A stretch of DNA of 64,000 bases from Nocardiopsis sp. CNT312 (GTDB taxonomy: Bacteria; Actinomycetota; Actinomycetes; Streptosporangiales; Streptosporangiaceae). Location: NCBI RefSeq assembly GCF_000515115.1, contig NZ_AZXF01000027.1, forward strand, positions 1-64,000. The letters are read 5' to 3'. Made by a program: the position numbers and the translations under genes. Shown here piece by piece: positions 55,320 to 62,724 of the stretch (its first letter is position 1; every line of letters starts with the position of its first letter). The notes beneath the pieces were generated by a model. That model saw only the letters and a program-made list of their open reading frames with translations. It ran no database searches and was not told the DNA's origin.

Positions 55320-55430
55320 CCCTTCGTTGGGGCGCGCCGAGGCACACGCTCGGCGCGCGGTGATACAGGTGTTCGCGGTGGCGGGGGCCGCCCCGCCCCG
55401 CTTGGTCGCGGGGCAGCCCCCGAGGGGAAG
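55320..55430 (-). promoter_or_regulatory. leader repeat B (upstream of paralogue 1)
   Basis: Nearly identical to leader A: hairpin GCGCGCCGAG / CTCGGCGCGC at 55332-55358, the box GGTGTTCGCGGTGG, and a terminator stem at 55384-55421. The hairpin is about 20 bases from the GTG start, so it could affect translation as well as transcription. Confidence 0.75.
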
Positions 55431-55439
55431 GCGCCGGGG

Positions 55440-56090
55440 TCAGGTCCGGGTGCTCCGGCGCAGGTAGGCATCGACCCGCTCGCGCACCCGAAGGGCGGCG
55501 GGCCCGGCCGTGAGCGGGTTGGCGATCCGGTAGGGCGCCGCGCTGGCGTGGCCGCCCCGGTCGAACACCCGCACCAGGACCCGGGTATCGGGGTCGTGGT
55601 CGCAGGGGGCCTTGACGGTCACGGTGATGTGAGGGCTGGTGCGGTCGGTGTAGTGGTCGATGTAGGTCTCCCTCCCGTTGACCAGGGGGAAGGCGGTACG
55701 GGCGTCGGGGTCGAACCCGCGTGCCCGCAGTTCCCGGCGCAGCCGCTGCCCGGTGGGCCGGATCCGGGCGGCCTCGTCGATCCAGTCGTCGAGGCAGTCG
55801 CGGGAGGTCTCATCGATGGCAGCCACCAGGTACTCCCAGTCCCGGTCCCCGTAGCCGCAGGGGAAATCGGCGAGGTCCTGGCGCAGGTCGCCGTGGCCGT
55901 AGACGATGTAGCGGGCGGCGTCGGCCGCATCAAGGCGCCGCGAGTGCATGACGCGGAACCGGCGGGTCAGGGCGTCGGCGACGATGACGCCGCCGGGACC
56001 GATCCGGTGCAGGGCGCGCACCGTCTTCGGGGTGATCTCCGCGTCGGCGAACCAGTCGCCCGCCCAGGAGGTGGTCATGTGCTCACGCAT
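55440..56090 (-). CDS. paralogous family protein 2 of the element
   Basis: A 216-residue protein clearly related to paralogue 1: FADAEITPKTVRALHRIGP, YIVYGHGDLRQDL, DRDWEYL, ETSRDCLDDW and SPHITVTVK. The shared YGHGDL and DC(L/I)D(D/S)W blocks are the best family marks. No known domain. AAGGAG is 6 bases before the ATG at 56090. Leader copy C is upstream. Confidence 0.7.
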   Translation of the reverse strand: MREHMTTSWAGDWFADAEITPKTVRALHRIGPGGVIVADALTRRFRVMHSRRLDAADAARYIVYGHGDLRQDLADFPCGYGDRDWEYLVAAIDETSRDCLDDWIDEAARIRPTGQRLRRELRARGFDPDARTAFPLVNGRETYIDHYTDRTSPHITVTVKAPCDHDPDTRVLVRVFDRGGHASAAPYRIANPLTAGPAALRVRERVDAYLRRSTRT

Positions 56091-56097
56091 GGTGTTC

Positions 56098-56195
56098 TCC
56101 TTCGGGCGCGCCGGGCCCAGCGCTCGGCGCGCGTCGTACACGGGTGTTCGCGGTGGTGGGGCCGCCCCGCCCCCTTGTCGCGGGGCGGCCCCCGG
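56098..56195 (-). promoter_or_regulatory. leader repeat C (upstream of paralogue 2)
   Basis: Same architecture as A and B: GCGCGCC / GGCGCGC hairpin at 56106-56132 with a changed loop, the box GGTGTTCGCGGTGG, and a terminator stem at 56158-56192. Confidence 0.75.
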
Positions 56196-56204
56196 GCTCG
56201 GGGG

Positions 56205-56816
56205 TCAGCCGTGGGTGCGCAGGGCGTCGGCGACCGTGCTGGCGATCAGGCGGCTGGTCGAGGTGTGGGAGAACACCCCGCCGGCCTCCAGGGACAGCTC
56301 GCCCCTGGGCTGGGTCCCATCACCCCGCCCCGCGATACGGATACGGGTGGGCTCGATAAACCCGAAAGTGACCGTGATCTGGACGAACCGGGCGGCCCCG
56401 CCCAGGCGGTAGTGGTCCCTCATCCAGGGCAGCCCCTCCCCGGGCGGGCCGCACACGGGCGCCCCGTGCAGGTACACCCCGGCGTCGGCGAGGAAGCTGC
56501 GCAGGTCGTGGACCTGGAGGTTCATGGCGCGGACCTCGGGCCAGGTGTGCAGCCAGTCCCCCGCGATGTCGGCCAGGTCCCGGGCGAGGTCGTCGTCGGT
56601 GGGCTCGCCGTCGTAGACCTCGGCTACCTCGTCCAGCCCGGCGCTGGTGGCGATGATCATCCGGCGCGGGTTGGCGGCCTCGCTGACGGTGACCACCTCG
56701 ACCTCGCGGGTGTTCTCGTGCCAGGTCAGGGCCTGGTCGGGGCCGTCGATGCGCAGCTGGGCGATGTGGCCGTTCGTGACCTGGATCGCTCCGTGGTGGT
56801 ACATACTCGTGTGCAC
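56205..56816 (-). CDS. distant paralogue 3 of the same family
   Basis: A 203-residue protein with weaker likeness to paralogues 1 and 2: VTNGHIAQLRIDGPDQAL aligns with VTPGMLRRLHRAGPATLI, DLARDLADIAGDWLHTW with the HGDL...DW block, and FVQITVTFGF with the late strand. The YGHGDL motif itself is lost. GTG start at 56816 with AGAGGGAG 6 bases upstream. Function unknown. Confidence 0.62.
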   Translation of the reverse strand: MHTSMYHHGAIQVTNGHIAQLRIDGPDQALTWHENTREVEVVTVSEAANPRRMIIATSAGLDEVAEVYDGEPTDDDLARDLADIAGDWLHTWPEVRAMNLQVHDLRSFLADAGVYLHGAPVCGPPGEGLPWMRDHYRLGGAARFVQITVTFGFIEPTRIRIAGRGDGTQPRGELSLEAGGVFSHTSTSRLIASTVADALRTHG

Positions 56817-56943
56817 GGCACACTCCCTCTCATGGGTGCTGTGTTGGGCCCGCGCCCAGCGGTCCTGGGCTCCACACCTGTCCGGTGGGCGCGGGTGTTG
56901 CGGTGCGGCCGGCCTGGAGGTTGCCCCCTCCGGGCCGGTCGCG
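56817..56943 (-). promoter_or_regulatory. diverged leader repeat D (upstream of paralogue 3)
   Basis: Same order of parts as leaders A-C but different stems: CCCAG/CTGGG near 56855-56870, the box GGGTGTTGCGGTG, and a terminator stem GGCCGGCC...GGGCCGG near 56910-56938. Confidence 0.5.
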
Positions 56944-57183
56944 TCAGGCCGTGGTGACCTTCGCCAGGGGCACGAAAACGACCGGCCGTAGGGGCCCGAA
57001 CTCGCTCCGGCCCGTCCCCGGCTCCTCGTGCCAGCCGGGGCACAGCGACGAGCCGTCCCGGTGGCTGTGGCAGGGCCTGGCCCAGCCCGGGGGCTGGTTC
57101 AGGGGCGGAATGTGGCGGGCCTCCTCCCCGCAGTCGGGGCACATCAGGTCCTCGCCGAACTCGTGGGGCTCGCGTCGCCTCAT
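56944..57183 (-). CDS. small Cys/His-rich protein
   Basis: A 79-residue protein with CPDCG near residue 15 and further CHSH and CPGWH, so a zinc-ribbon-like fold is possible. It is otherwise not recognised. GGGAG is 7 bases before the ATG and only 15 bases separate it from the stop of the upstream gene, so the two are co-transcribed. Confidence 0.62.
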   Translation of the reverse strand: MRRREPHEFGEDLMCPDCGEEARHIPPLNQPPGWARPCHSHRDGSSLCPGWHEEPGTGRSEFGPLRPVVFVPLAKVTTA

Positions 57184-57198
57184 TGGTGTTCTCCCTTC

Positions 57199-57507
57199 TC
57201 AGGTGGTCGGCATGGTGCGGTGGGCTCGCAGCCGGAACAGGTCGTTCTCCGCCTGCTCGCGGTGGCGCTCGGCGCGGGTGTGGTCCTGGGCCGCCCGGCG
57301 CGCCTGGTCGCTGGGGCCCTGGGTGCGGTACAGGCGTGCCGCCCGCCCCCGGGCCGCCAGTTCCCGGACGAGGGCCTCCTCGTAGTCGGTGGCCGCCCGG
57401 CGCAGGCGCCGGGCCCGGTCGCGTTGGGCCAGCTCGGTTCCGGTGAGCGGCCGGGGCCGTTCGTTTACGTGCCGGAAAATGACGGCGATTGCGCGCATGG
57501 TGCGCAT
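57199..57507 (-). CDS. small basic helical protein, first gene of the run
   Basis: A 102-residue protein rich in Arg, Ala and Glu (RARRLRRAATDYEEALVRELAARG; ARRAAQDHTRAERHREQAEN), probably all helix or coiled coil. Not recognised. ATG at 57507 has GGAAGGGGG 7 bases upstream. It is the first gene after the repeat-rich region and so the first that the candidate promoters would serve. Confidence 0.65.
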   Translation of the reverse strand: MRTMRAIAVIFRHVNERPRPLTGTELAQRDRARRLRRAATDYEEALVRELAARGRAARLYRTQGPSDQARRAAQDHTRAERHREQAENDLFRLRAHRTMPTT

Positions 57508-57559
57508 TGATAAACCCCCTTCCATTCTCGGGTGTTTCTCGTTCTCGGTCCGAGGTTCA

Positions 57560-57772
57560 CTTGGTCGAACGGGGTTTGTCAACTCGTCCGGTGAACCTTT
57601 TTCCGCGCGTCCCGCAAACGGTGTCCGTTCACGGTCGGGACCCGATGTGACCTTGGGTGGCGTGGGTTTGTCAACTCGCGCCGCGAAACTGTGTTCCGCC
57701 CCACCCCGGAACCGTTGCCGTGTTCCGGGAACGACCCAATAGCAACTTGGGCGGGGCGGGGTTGTCAACTCG
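57560..57772 (-). promoter_or_regulatory. three 27-bp direct repeats with TTGACA cores
   Basis: Units at 57560-57586, 57652-57678 and 57746-57772 are spaced 92 and 94 bases apart. On the minus strand each reads CGAGTTGACAA, C-rich spacer, CCAAG. TTGACA is a perfect sigma70-type -35 box, and GTTGTCAAC in the third copy is a small palindrome. Only weak -10 boxes follow (TTGCTA for the third copy). They may be serial promoters or operators for the run starting at 57507. Confidence 0.6.
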
Positions 57773-58308
57773 TTTCGGCGATTTTTTCGGCGCGTTTCGC
57801 GCATGGAGAGGATCCACGCGCGCGCGTGGCCGGCCGGGCGCATCAGCGGAGCCGTTCCGGGTGATCTTCATTTTCATGGAGGGCGCCGATTTGGGTGATC
57901 AAAGAAAAGGCACACAACTTGTGTTGTGTGCTTTGGGTGGTGTTTTTCGGGTGCTGGTGGTGGGAGGGGAGGGTGGGTGGGAGGAAGAGGGAGTGCAGGG
58001 GGCGGGGCGGGCTGGGCCCGCCCCGGAGAAGGAGGGGGCCGCCCGCCCCCTACGTGAAGAGGACTACCCACTGGGTATAAGTCTGGCTTGCCGCCGACCC
58101 GTTTGAGCACCGCCTGACCTGCACTGATAACGCCTGGCGCGCCCTGTTTCAGTGGCCCTCCCACAGGCGGAGTCACAGGCCCACTGATCGGCCCACTCAC
58201 AGGCCCAGTCACAGGCCCTGCTGTGGCCCACATGTCTGCCGGGCCTCCACCGCGCGCCGGGGCGGCACCGACCACCCTGCTGAACCCCACCGGCCTGAAC
58301 CGGGAGTG
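57773..58308. other. non-coding region with an iteron-like array
   Basis: This stretch between the OmpA-BTAD gene and the TTGACA repeats has no believable gene. The minus frame 57874-58290 is Pro/Gly low complexity. It holds the 12-bp repeats at 58173-58232 and a G-rich tract at 57955-58020 followed by a short AT-richer part. Confidence 0.5.
58173..58232. repeat. five 12-bp iteron-like repeats
   Basis: Consecutive 12-base units of the type TCACAGGCCCAC; units 1, 3 and 4 differ by one or two bases, units 2 and 5 by more. Arrays like this are initiator-binding iterons in some plasmids and integrative elements. In one minus frame they would code a Gly-Pro-Val-Thr repeat. Confidence 0.6.
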
Positions 58309-60996
58309 CTACCGAACGAGGTCTTGAAAGAGAGCGCGGGACTCCGGTCCGGGTTGATCGCCACAGCGTCGGAGTTCGTCCTTCAGGGCGTCGAAGCACC
58401 GGTGGACCGCGTCTTTCCTTCCCAGGGAGGCGTAATGCTTCATTTTCTCTTGGTGGAGGACTTCGTTCAGGCGGTCCACGCGAAGTGCGCAGTCGATGAG
58501 GTGTATTCGTTCTTCTTGGTCTTCGACGTAGTCCAGCAACCGAACGTACGCATCAGCAGCCATGCTTTGGAGTTTCCACCGGAGTTCGGCGAACCATTCA
58601 CCCTGAACATCTGTCAGGAGATCCTGGCGATAGAGGCTTACCATCTTCCTCAACAGGGTTTCCGTGTTCGACCCGCTGGCCTTCCTCACTTCGTCGTGCA
58701 GTCCACAGAACTGGTGGACGTCGATGTCGAAGTATTCCCACTGGAGCCGGTAGCGGTTCTTCTCATTCTCCACCACCGGGACCTCAGGGCCCAGACCCAG
58801 TGCGACGCGCACGGCCTTGCGCAAAGTCGAGACCGCGTTGGACCTGAACCGGCGTGCCTGCACCTCGGGCATCTGTGGGGCGAGGACTTCCGTCAGCTCC
58901 TGGTGCCAGACACCCTCTCGGGGACCGAGGGCCAAGACGGCGAGCAGGGTGTAGGTGCTGGTACGCGTCCCCTGAAGAACATCGTGGCCCTCGACCTCGC
59001 ACACCACCTGGGGAGCGAGCAGCCGTACCTGTGCCCTGGCCGGTGTGTGGGTGCCGGGCGCAGTTTCGGCCCGCTCCTCCTTGGCCTGGTAGGGCTCGTC
59101 CCCACCCGTTCCCTTCGCGGCTTCGGTGCCGGGGCAGGGCTCGTGGCTGTCGTCGGCTTCAGGGTGTTCCTCTCCTGCGTCATCAGACGTCGCAGGCTGT
59201 TCTTCCTCGTTCTCCTGGCCGAACGCGGTCTCCTCCTCGGTTTCAGGGGTGTGCTCGGGGACCGCTGGCGGCTCCTGCGGGTCAGGGGTGTCTTCGTGTT
59301 CTTTCCGTTCCTGCGGCGGGCTCCACAACCGCAGAGCACCGCCGATCGCTTCTCTCCCGCCGTGGGCGCGGACCCGAACACGGCGGGTGTCTGAGCAGTC
59401 CACCGTGACCGCAGCGCCCTCGCTCTGACCGAGCACGCACACCACCGCCCCGGGAGTACCGGTGAGCGCCGCCGACAGGCCCTGATCGGCGTCGAGGTCG
59501 CCCGCTTCCACCACGGCCAGCACAGGCACAGCGGCAGGGGAAACCGCGCCGCCCCCGTCACCGTGCTCGTCCCGCTGCCGGGCCAGGGACAGCAGCTCGG
59601 CCTCCACCGCGACCCGCACCTGCGCCAGGCCGGAGGCCACCTGCACACCCCCCAGCGGGATACCTTCCGCGACCAGGGCGGTCGCGGCCGTGCGGGTGGC
59701 GACCACCGGGGCCGGGGCGTGCCCGGCGACGACGGCCGCGAGGACGCTCGCCGCGTGGGTTCCGGCGAACGCCACACCCCCGGAGGCATCCACCCGGCCG
59801 GTGTCGGAGACCAGCAGGTACCCGTCCCCGTCCAGGACACCACGGGAGAGCCCTTCGCCATCCTGGCGCAGCAGGACCTCCTGGTCCTGAGCGGCGTCAT
59901 CGACGACAGACCCGCCCGACAATGCACCTGCCCCGAAGGCCGCATCGGCGGCCGGTCCGGGCCTGCTGTGTTCGGTCGGGGCCCGTCGCCGTCCGGCCGT
60001 ATACCCGGCCGCCGCTCCCACCGCCCCGGACACGGCGGCGGCCCCGGCGGCAGCAAGCACAACGTTCTCTCCCACACCGGTGGCCGTGCCCGAGCCCGCC
60101 CTTTCTGAGACCCGTTCCGTGGCGGTCTCCCCGGAGGACGCTTCAGGTTGGGAGGCCGCCGACCGCTCGGGAGCCGGGGCCGGGGCGGTGGGGCGCTGGA
60201 GGGTGTAGGAGATCTCCACCCGCCGGTGCTGGCCATAGAAGGCATGCGGCTGCGCAGGGGGCTGGGCCGAACCCAGACCAACCACCTGGATCTCCACCCC
60301 GGCCTCCAACCGCTCGGCCACATGGTCGGCCACCGCCCGGGCACGGCGCTCAGACAGGCCCTGGTTGTAGAAGGGGTCGCCGACCGGGTCGGTGTGCCCG
60401 CTCACCACGACCGGCTCGCCGGGGCGGGCGAACTCAGCGATGAGAGCGATCGTGGGCTCCAGGGACCGGGCCATCTCGGGGGTGAGCTCGGCCGAGTCGA
60501 AAGCGAACCCCGCCAGCGGCAGGACACGGTCGGTCCTGCCCTGCGCCTGCTGATCCTGGGCTGTCGGGGTTTCCTCCGCAGGAGGCGTGTCGACCACGGT
60601 CGGCGCTTGGGCTGTCGCCTCGGTCGTGTGCGCGGCCAGGGCCGTGGTCTGGGTCGAGGTCGCGGCCGTGCCCCCGGCCACCAGCACCCACACCAGGCGG
60701 ACCAGCCCCACCCGGGGCACCAGCCCCACCCGGGGCACCAGCCCGCGCGCCAGCGCGAGGACGTCCGCGGCCACGACCACCAGGTGGGCCGCCCACACCG
60801 CCCACAGGAACACGACGAAGAACGCCAGCACCACCTCATCAGGGACGCTGCCCGCACGCAGGTACTGGAGGAACCACGCCCAGGTGGCCTCCTCCCCCAG
60901 CGGCCACTCCAGGCCGCTGGCCAGCCACGGCGGCCCGACCAGCAAAAGCACCGAGACCGCGACCTCGCACGCCACGGACCACACGCTGCGCGGCAT
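58309..60996 (-). CDS. transmembrane OmpA-domain / SARP-BTAD transcriptional regulator
   Basis: An 895-residue chimera. Two to three membrane segments lie at ~8-30, ~53-80 and ~98-112. An OmpA/MotB peptidoglycan-binding domain is at ~157-264 (FAFDSAELTPEMARSLEP, SGHTDPVGD, NQGLSERRARAV). Another hydrophobic segment is at ~313-334, then a middle domain of unknown fold (~365-560), an acidic linker, an OmpR-like winged helix (~656-747) and a BTAD helical domain (~752-895, WEYFDIDVHQF, YRQDLLTDVQGEW). It could sense peptidoglycan outside and activate genes inside. ATG at 60996 has GGGGGAG four bases upstream. Confidence 0.85.
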   Translation of the reverse strand: MPRSVWSVACEVAVSVLLLVGPPWLASGLEWPLGEEATWAWFLQYLRAGSVPDEVVLAFFVVFLWAVWAAHLVVVAADVLALARGLVPRVGLVPRVGLVRLVWVLVAGGTAATSTQTTALAAHTTEATAQAPTVVDTPPAEETPTAQDQQAQGRTDRVLPLAGFAFDSAELTPEMARSLEPTIALIAEFARPGEPVVVSGHTDPVGDPFYNQGLSERRARAVADHVAERLEAGVEIQVVGLGSAQPPAQPHAFYGQHRRVEISYTLQRPTAPAPAPERSAASQPEASSGETATERVSERAGSGTATGVGENVVLAAAGAAAVSGAVGAAAGYTAGRRRAPTEHSRPGPAADAAFGAGALSGGSVVDDAAQDQEVLLRQDGEGLSRGVLDGDGYLLVSDTGRVDASGGVAFAGTHAASVLAAVVAGHAPAPVVATRTAATALVAEGIPLGGVQVASGLAQVRVAVEAELLSLARQRDEHGDGGGAVSPAAVPVLAVVEAGDLDADQGLSAALTGTPGAVVCVLGQSEGAAVTVDCSDTRRVRVRAHGGREAIGGALRLWSPPQERKEHEDTPDPQEPPAVPEHTPETEEETAFGQENEEEQPATSDDAGEEHPEADDSHEPCPGTEAAKGTGGDEPYQAKEERAETAPGTHTPARAQVRLLAPQVVCEVEGHDVLQGTRTSTYTLLAVLALGPREGVWHQELTEVLAPQMPEVQARRFRSNAVSTLRKAVRVALGLGPEVPVVENEKNRYRLQWEYFDIDVHQFCGLHDEVRKASGSNTETLLRKMVSLYRQDLLTDVQGEWFAELRWKLQSMAADAYVRLLDYVEDQEERIHLIDCALRVDRLNEVLHQEKMKHYASLGRKDAVHRCFDALKDELRRCGDQPGPESRALFQDLVR

Positions 60997-61112
60997 ACCT
61001 CTCCCCCTTCTTCGTTGTCGTGCGATCTGTTCCAAGACACGGGGCCACGCAGCCCCCGTGAGGGATCACCCCGGCGGGGGTTGGAGCGCGCTCGCGGAGT
61101 GCGGGTACTCGG

Positions 61113-61145
61113 GGGCGGCCCGGCGGGCCCGGCCCGGGGCCGCCC
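61113..61145 (-). terminator. hairpin after the frameshifted secreted-protein gene
   Basis: GGGCGGCCC and GGGCCGCCC pair over 9 bp, about 20 bases past the stop codon at 61164. Confidence 0.5.
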
Positions 61146-61163
61146 TCGGGGGGCTTCGACCGC

Positions 61164-61981
61164 TCAGCGGATGTCGGTGACCACGGAGTGGATCTCGCTG
61201 ACCGGCAGCGCGACCGTGGACTCGGTGGTCAGATCCTCCAGCCCTCCACCGGTGCCGTCGGTGGCCGACCAGGACACGGCCCACTCCCACACCGCTCTCA
61301 CCGCCACCGTGTCCCCCGCCCCGCCCGGAGGCAGGGAGGTGTAGGTGTGGCCGCAGTCCGGGGAGCCCTCCTCCCGGTAGGTGCGCGCAGAGAACACCGT
61401 GCCGGGCCCGGCGCACACCACCTCGTGGCCGTCACCGGTGTCCCACACCACCCGCCGGGGCGCGGCGACCACGGTCACCGACCCGCGCTGACCGAGGCGG
61501 TCGCCGACACCGGCGCCCAGTCCCCCTCGTCCACCCACATCCAGGAGGGCATGTTCACGAACCTGGGACGGCCCAGGGGCGGCGCGGTGCCGATGTCGGG
61601 CCCAGGCGGGCGCATCGCCGCCCGCATCCGCTCCGCCAGCGCGGCCGGATCGAACCCCGCTTCCGCCGCGGTCTCCAGGACCGCGCTGCACCGGGCCGCG
61701 CCCCTGGGTACCTCCTGCGGGCCCTCCAGGCCCGACCGCGCGAACTCCTCGTCCCACACCACGCACTCGGGGCCGCTGCCCGTGCTGGCGCTCTCGCTGG
61801 GACGTATGCGAGGCGGAGGCGGTTCTCGGGGCGGGCTGTGGGCTCCGGCTGTGCATCCCGTCGCAGAGCACTCGACGTTGTGGGAGAAGCGCCCGTCATC
61901 GGCCAGGGCTGGCGCAGCGCTGGCCAGGACACAGCACATTCCGATACCTACGACGGCGCCTCGTTCACGCAGGCTCAGCAC
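61164..61981 (-). pseudogene. secreted protein gene split by a -1 frameshift near 61486
   Basis: The first frame starts at GTG 61981 (GGGGGAG 8 bases upstream, start overlapping the lipoprotein stop) with a signal peptide (AVVGIGMCCVLASAAPALADD) and runs to WVDEGDWAPVSATASVSAGR then stops. The neighbouring frame carries on the same protein: GSVTVVAAPRRVVWDTGDGHEVVCAGPGTVFS to SEIHSVVTDIR. One missing G in the run GCGGGT explains it. The joined ~270-residue product looks like the secreted, Trp-rich proteins found next to conjugation genes in actinomycete elements. A sequencing error is possible. Confidence 0.75.
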
Positions 61982-62490
61982 TGGTCGAACTCCCCCAGCC
62001 ACAGTTCCTCGACCTTCCACTGCCCGGCCTGTTCGGTGACCGTGGCCACGAACAAGCGGGTGTTGCGTGCCGAGGCCTCACGAGGGGGATGACCCTCCAG
62101 CACCCACTCGCTGTTGTCCATGCAGTCCTCGACCACGACCTGCGGGGGATCGCCGTCAAGGTCTGCCTCCACCACTTGGGGACGCAGCACTGGCTCCCCT
62201 GTAGCCGTGGCACCGTCCAGCATCGCCGTGGTGAGTTCGAGTGCCTGGCCTGAGGCGTACCCGTCCAGGTCCGGGTGGTCCTCAGCGCCTTCCAGGGAAC
62301 CGTCGACCAGGGCCCCCATCATCCCGCGGTAGGCCTCCAGCGCCAGCTCCTCCGCCGGTGGGCTGGCCTGCGCCGTGCGAGTCGGTGGCGCGGGTGTCGG
62401 CTCGCCGCTCCGGTCTCTCTCCTGCGCCGCACACCCGGCCAGAACCACCGCAACGGCCACCGCAACCCCACCCGCCACAGGCACGCGCAT
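61975..62490 (-). CDS. lipoprotein of the element
   Basis: A 171-residue lipoprotein with a lipobox VLAGC at ~20-24 after a hydrophobic signal. A Thr/Pro-rich linker is followed by a globular domain (LALEAYRGMMGALVDGSLEGAEDHPDLDGYASGQAL ... TEQAGQWKVEELWLGEFDQC) of the NTF2-like type seen in element lipoproteins. ATG 62490 is chosen; GTG 62511 is possible. Its stop overlaps the start of the secreted-protein gene, so they are coupled. Confidence 0.78.
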   Translation of the reverse strand: MRVPVAGGVAVAVAVVLAGCAAQERDRSGEPTPAPPTRTAQASPPAEELALEAYRGMMGALVDGSLEGAEDHPDLDGYASGQALELTTAMLDGATATGEPVLRPQVVEADLDGDPPQVVVEDCMDNSEWVLEGHPPREASARNTRLFVATVTEQAGQWKVEELWLGEFDQC

Positions 62491-62670
62491 GCCCCACCGC
62501 CGTTTCCGCACCGAGCACGGCACCAGCACCGCGCTTTCGATAAGTGACACTAACCACACACAGAGTCACGGCACAACCCGTTCCCGGATACTCCTCGTGA
62601 CCAAAAGTGTGAAGAGAACCACCGCGATCCGATGTCGCACGCCCCACCTGCAAAAACACGAAGACGAGGC

Positions 62671-62708
62671 AAAGAAAAGGGCCCGCCCCCGACAGGGAGA
62701 CAGGCCCG
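62671..62708 (-). terminator. rho-independent terminator
   Basis: On the minus strand a GGGCC / GGCCC stem with an internal GTCTCCC...GGGGGC pairing is followed by TTTTCTTT. It lies 17 bases past the stop at 62725. Confidence 0.65.
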
Positions 62709-62724
62709 GAGCACCGCCGGTTTC

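Noticed and set aside
57508-57843. Upstream extension of the 102-residue gene through the TTGACA repeats
   Set aside because: A good GGAAGGGGG site supports ATG 57507; the extension has no family-like sequence and would bury the repeats.
57874-58290. 138-codon minus frame with GPVTGPVSGP repeats
   Set aside because: The repeats come from the 12-bp DNA array and the rest is proline-rich; no ribosome site; taken as non-coding.
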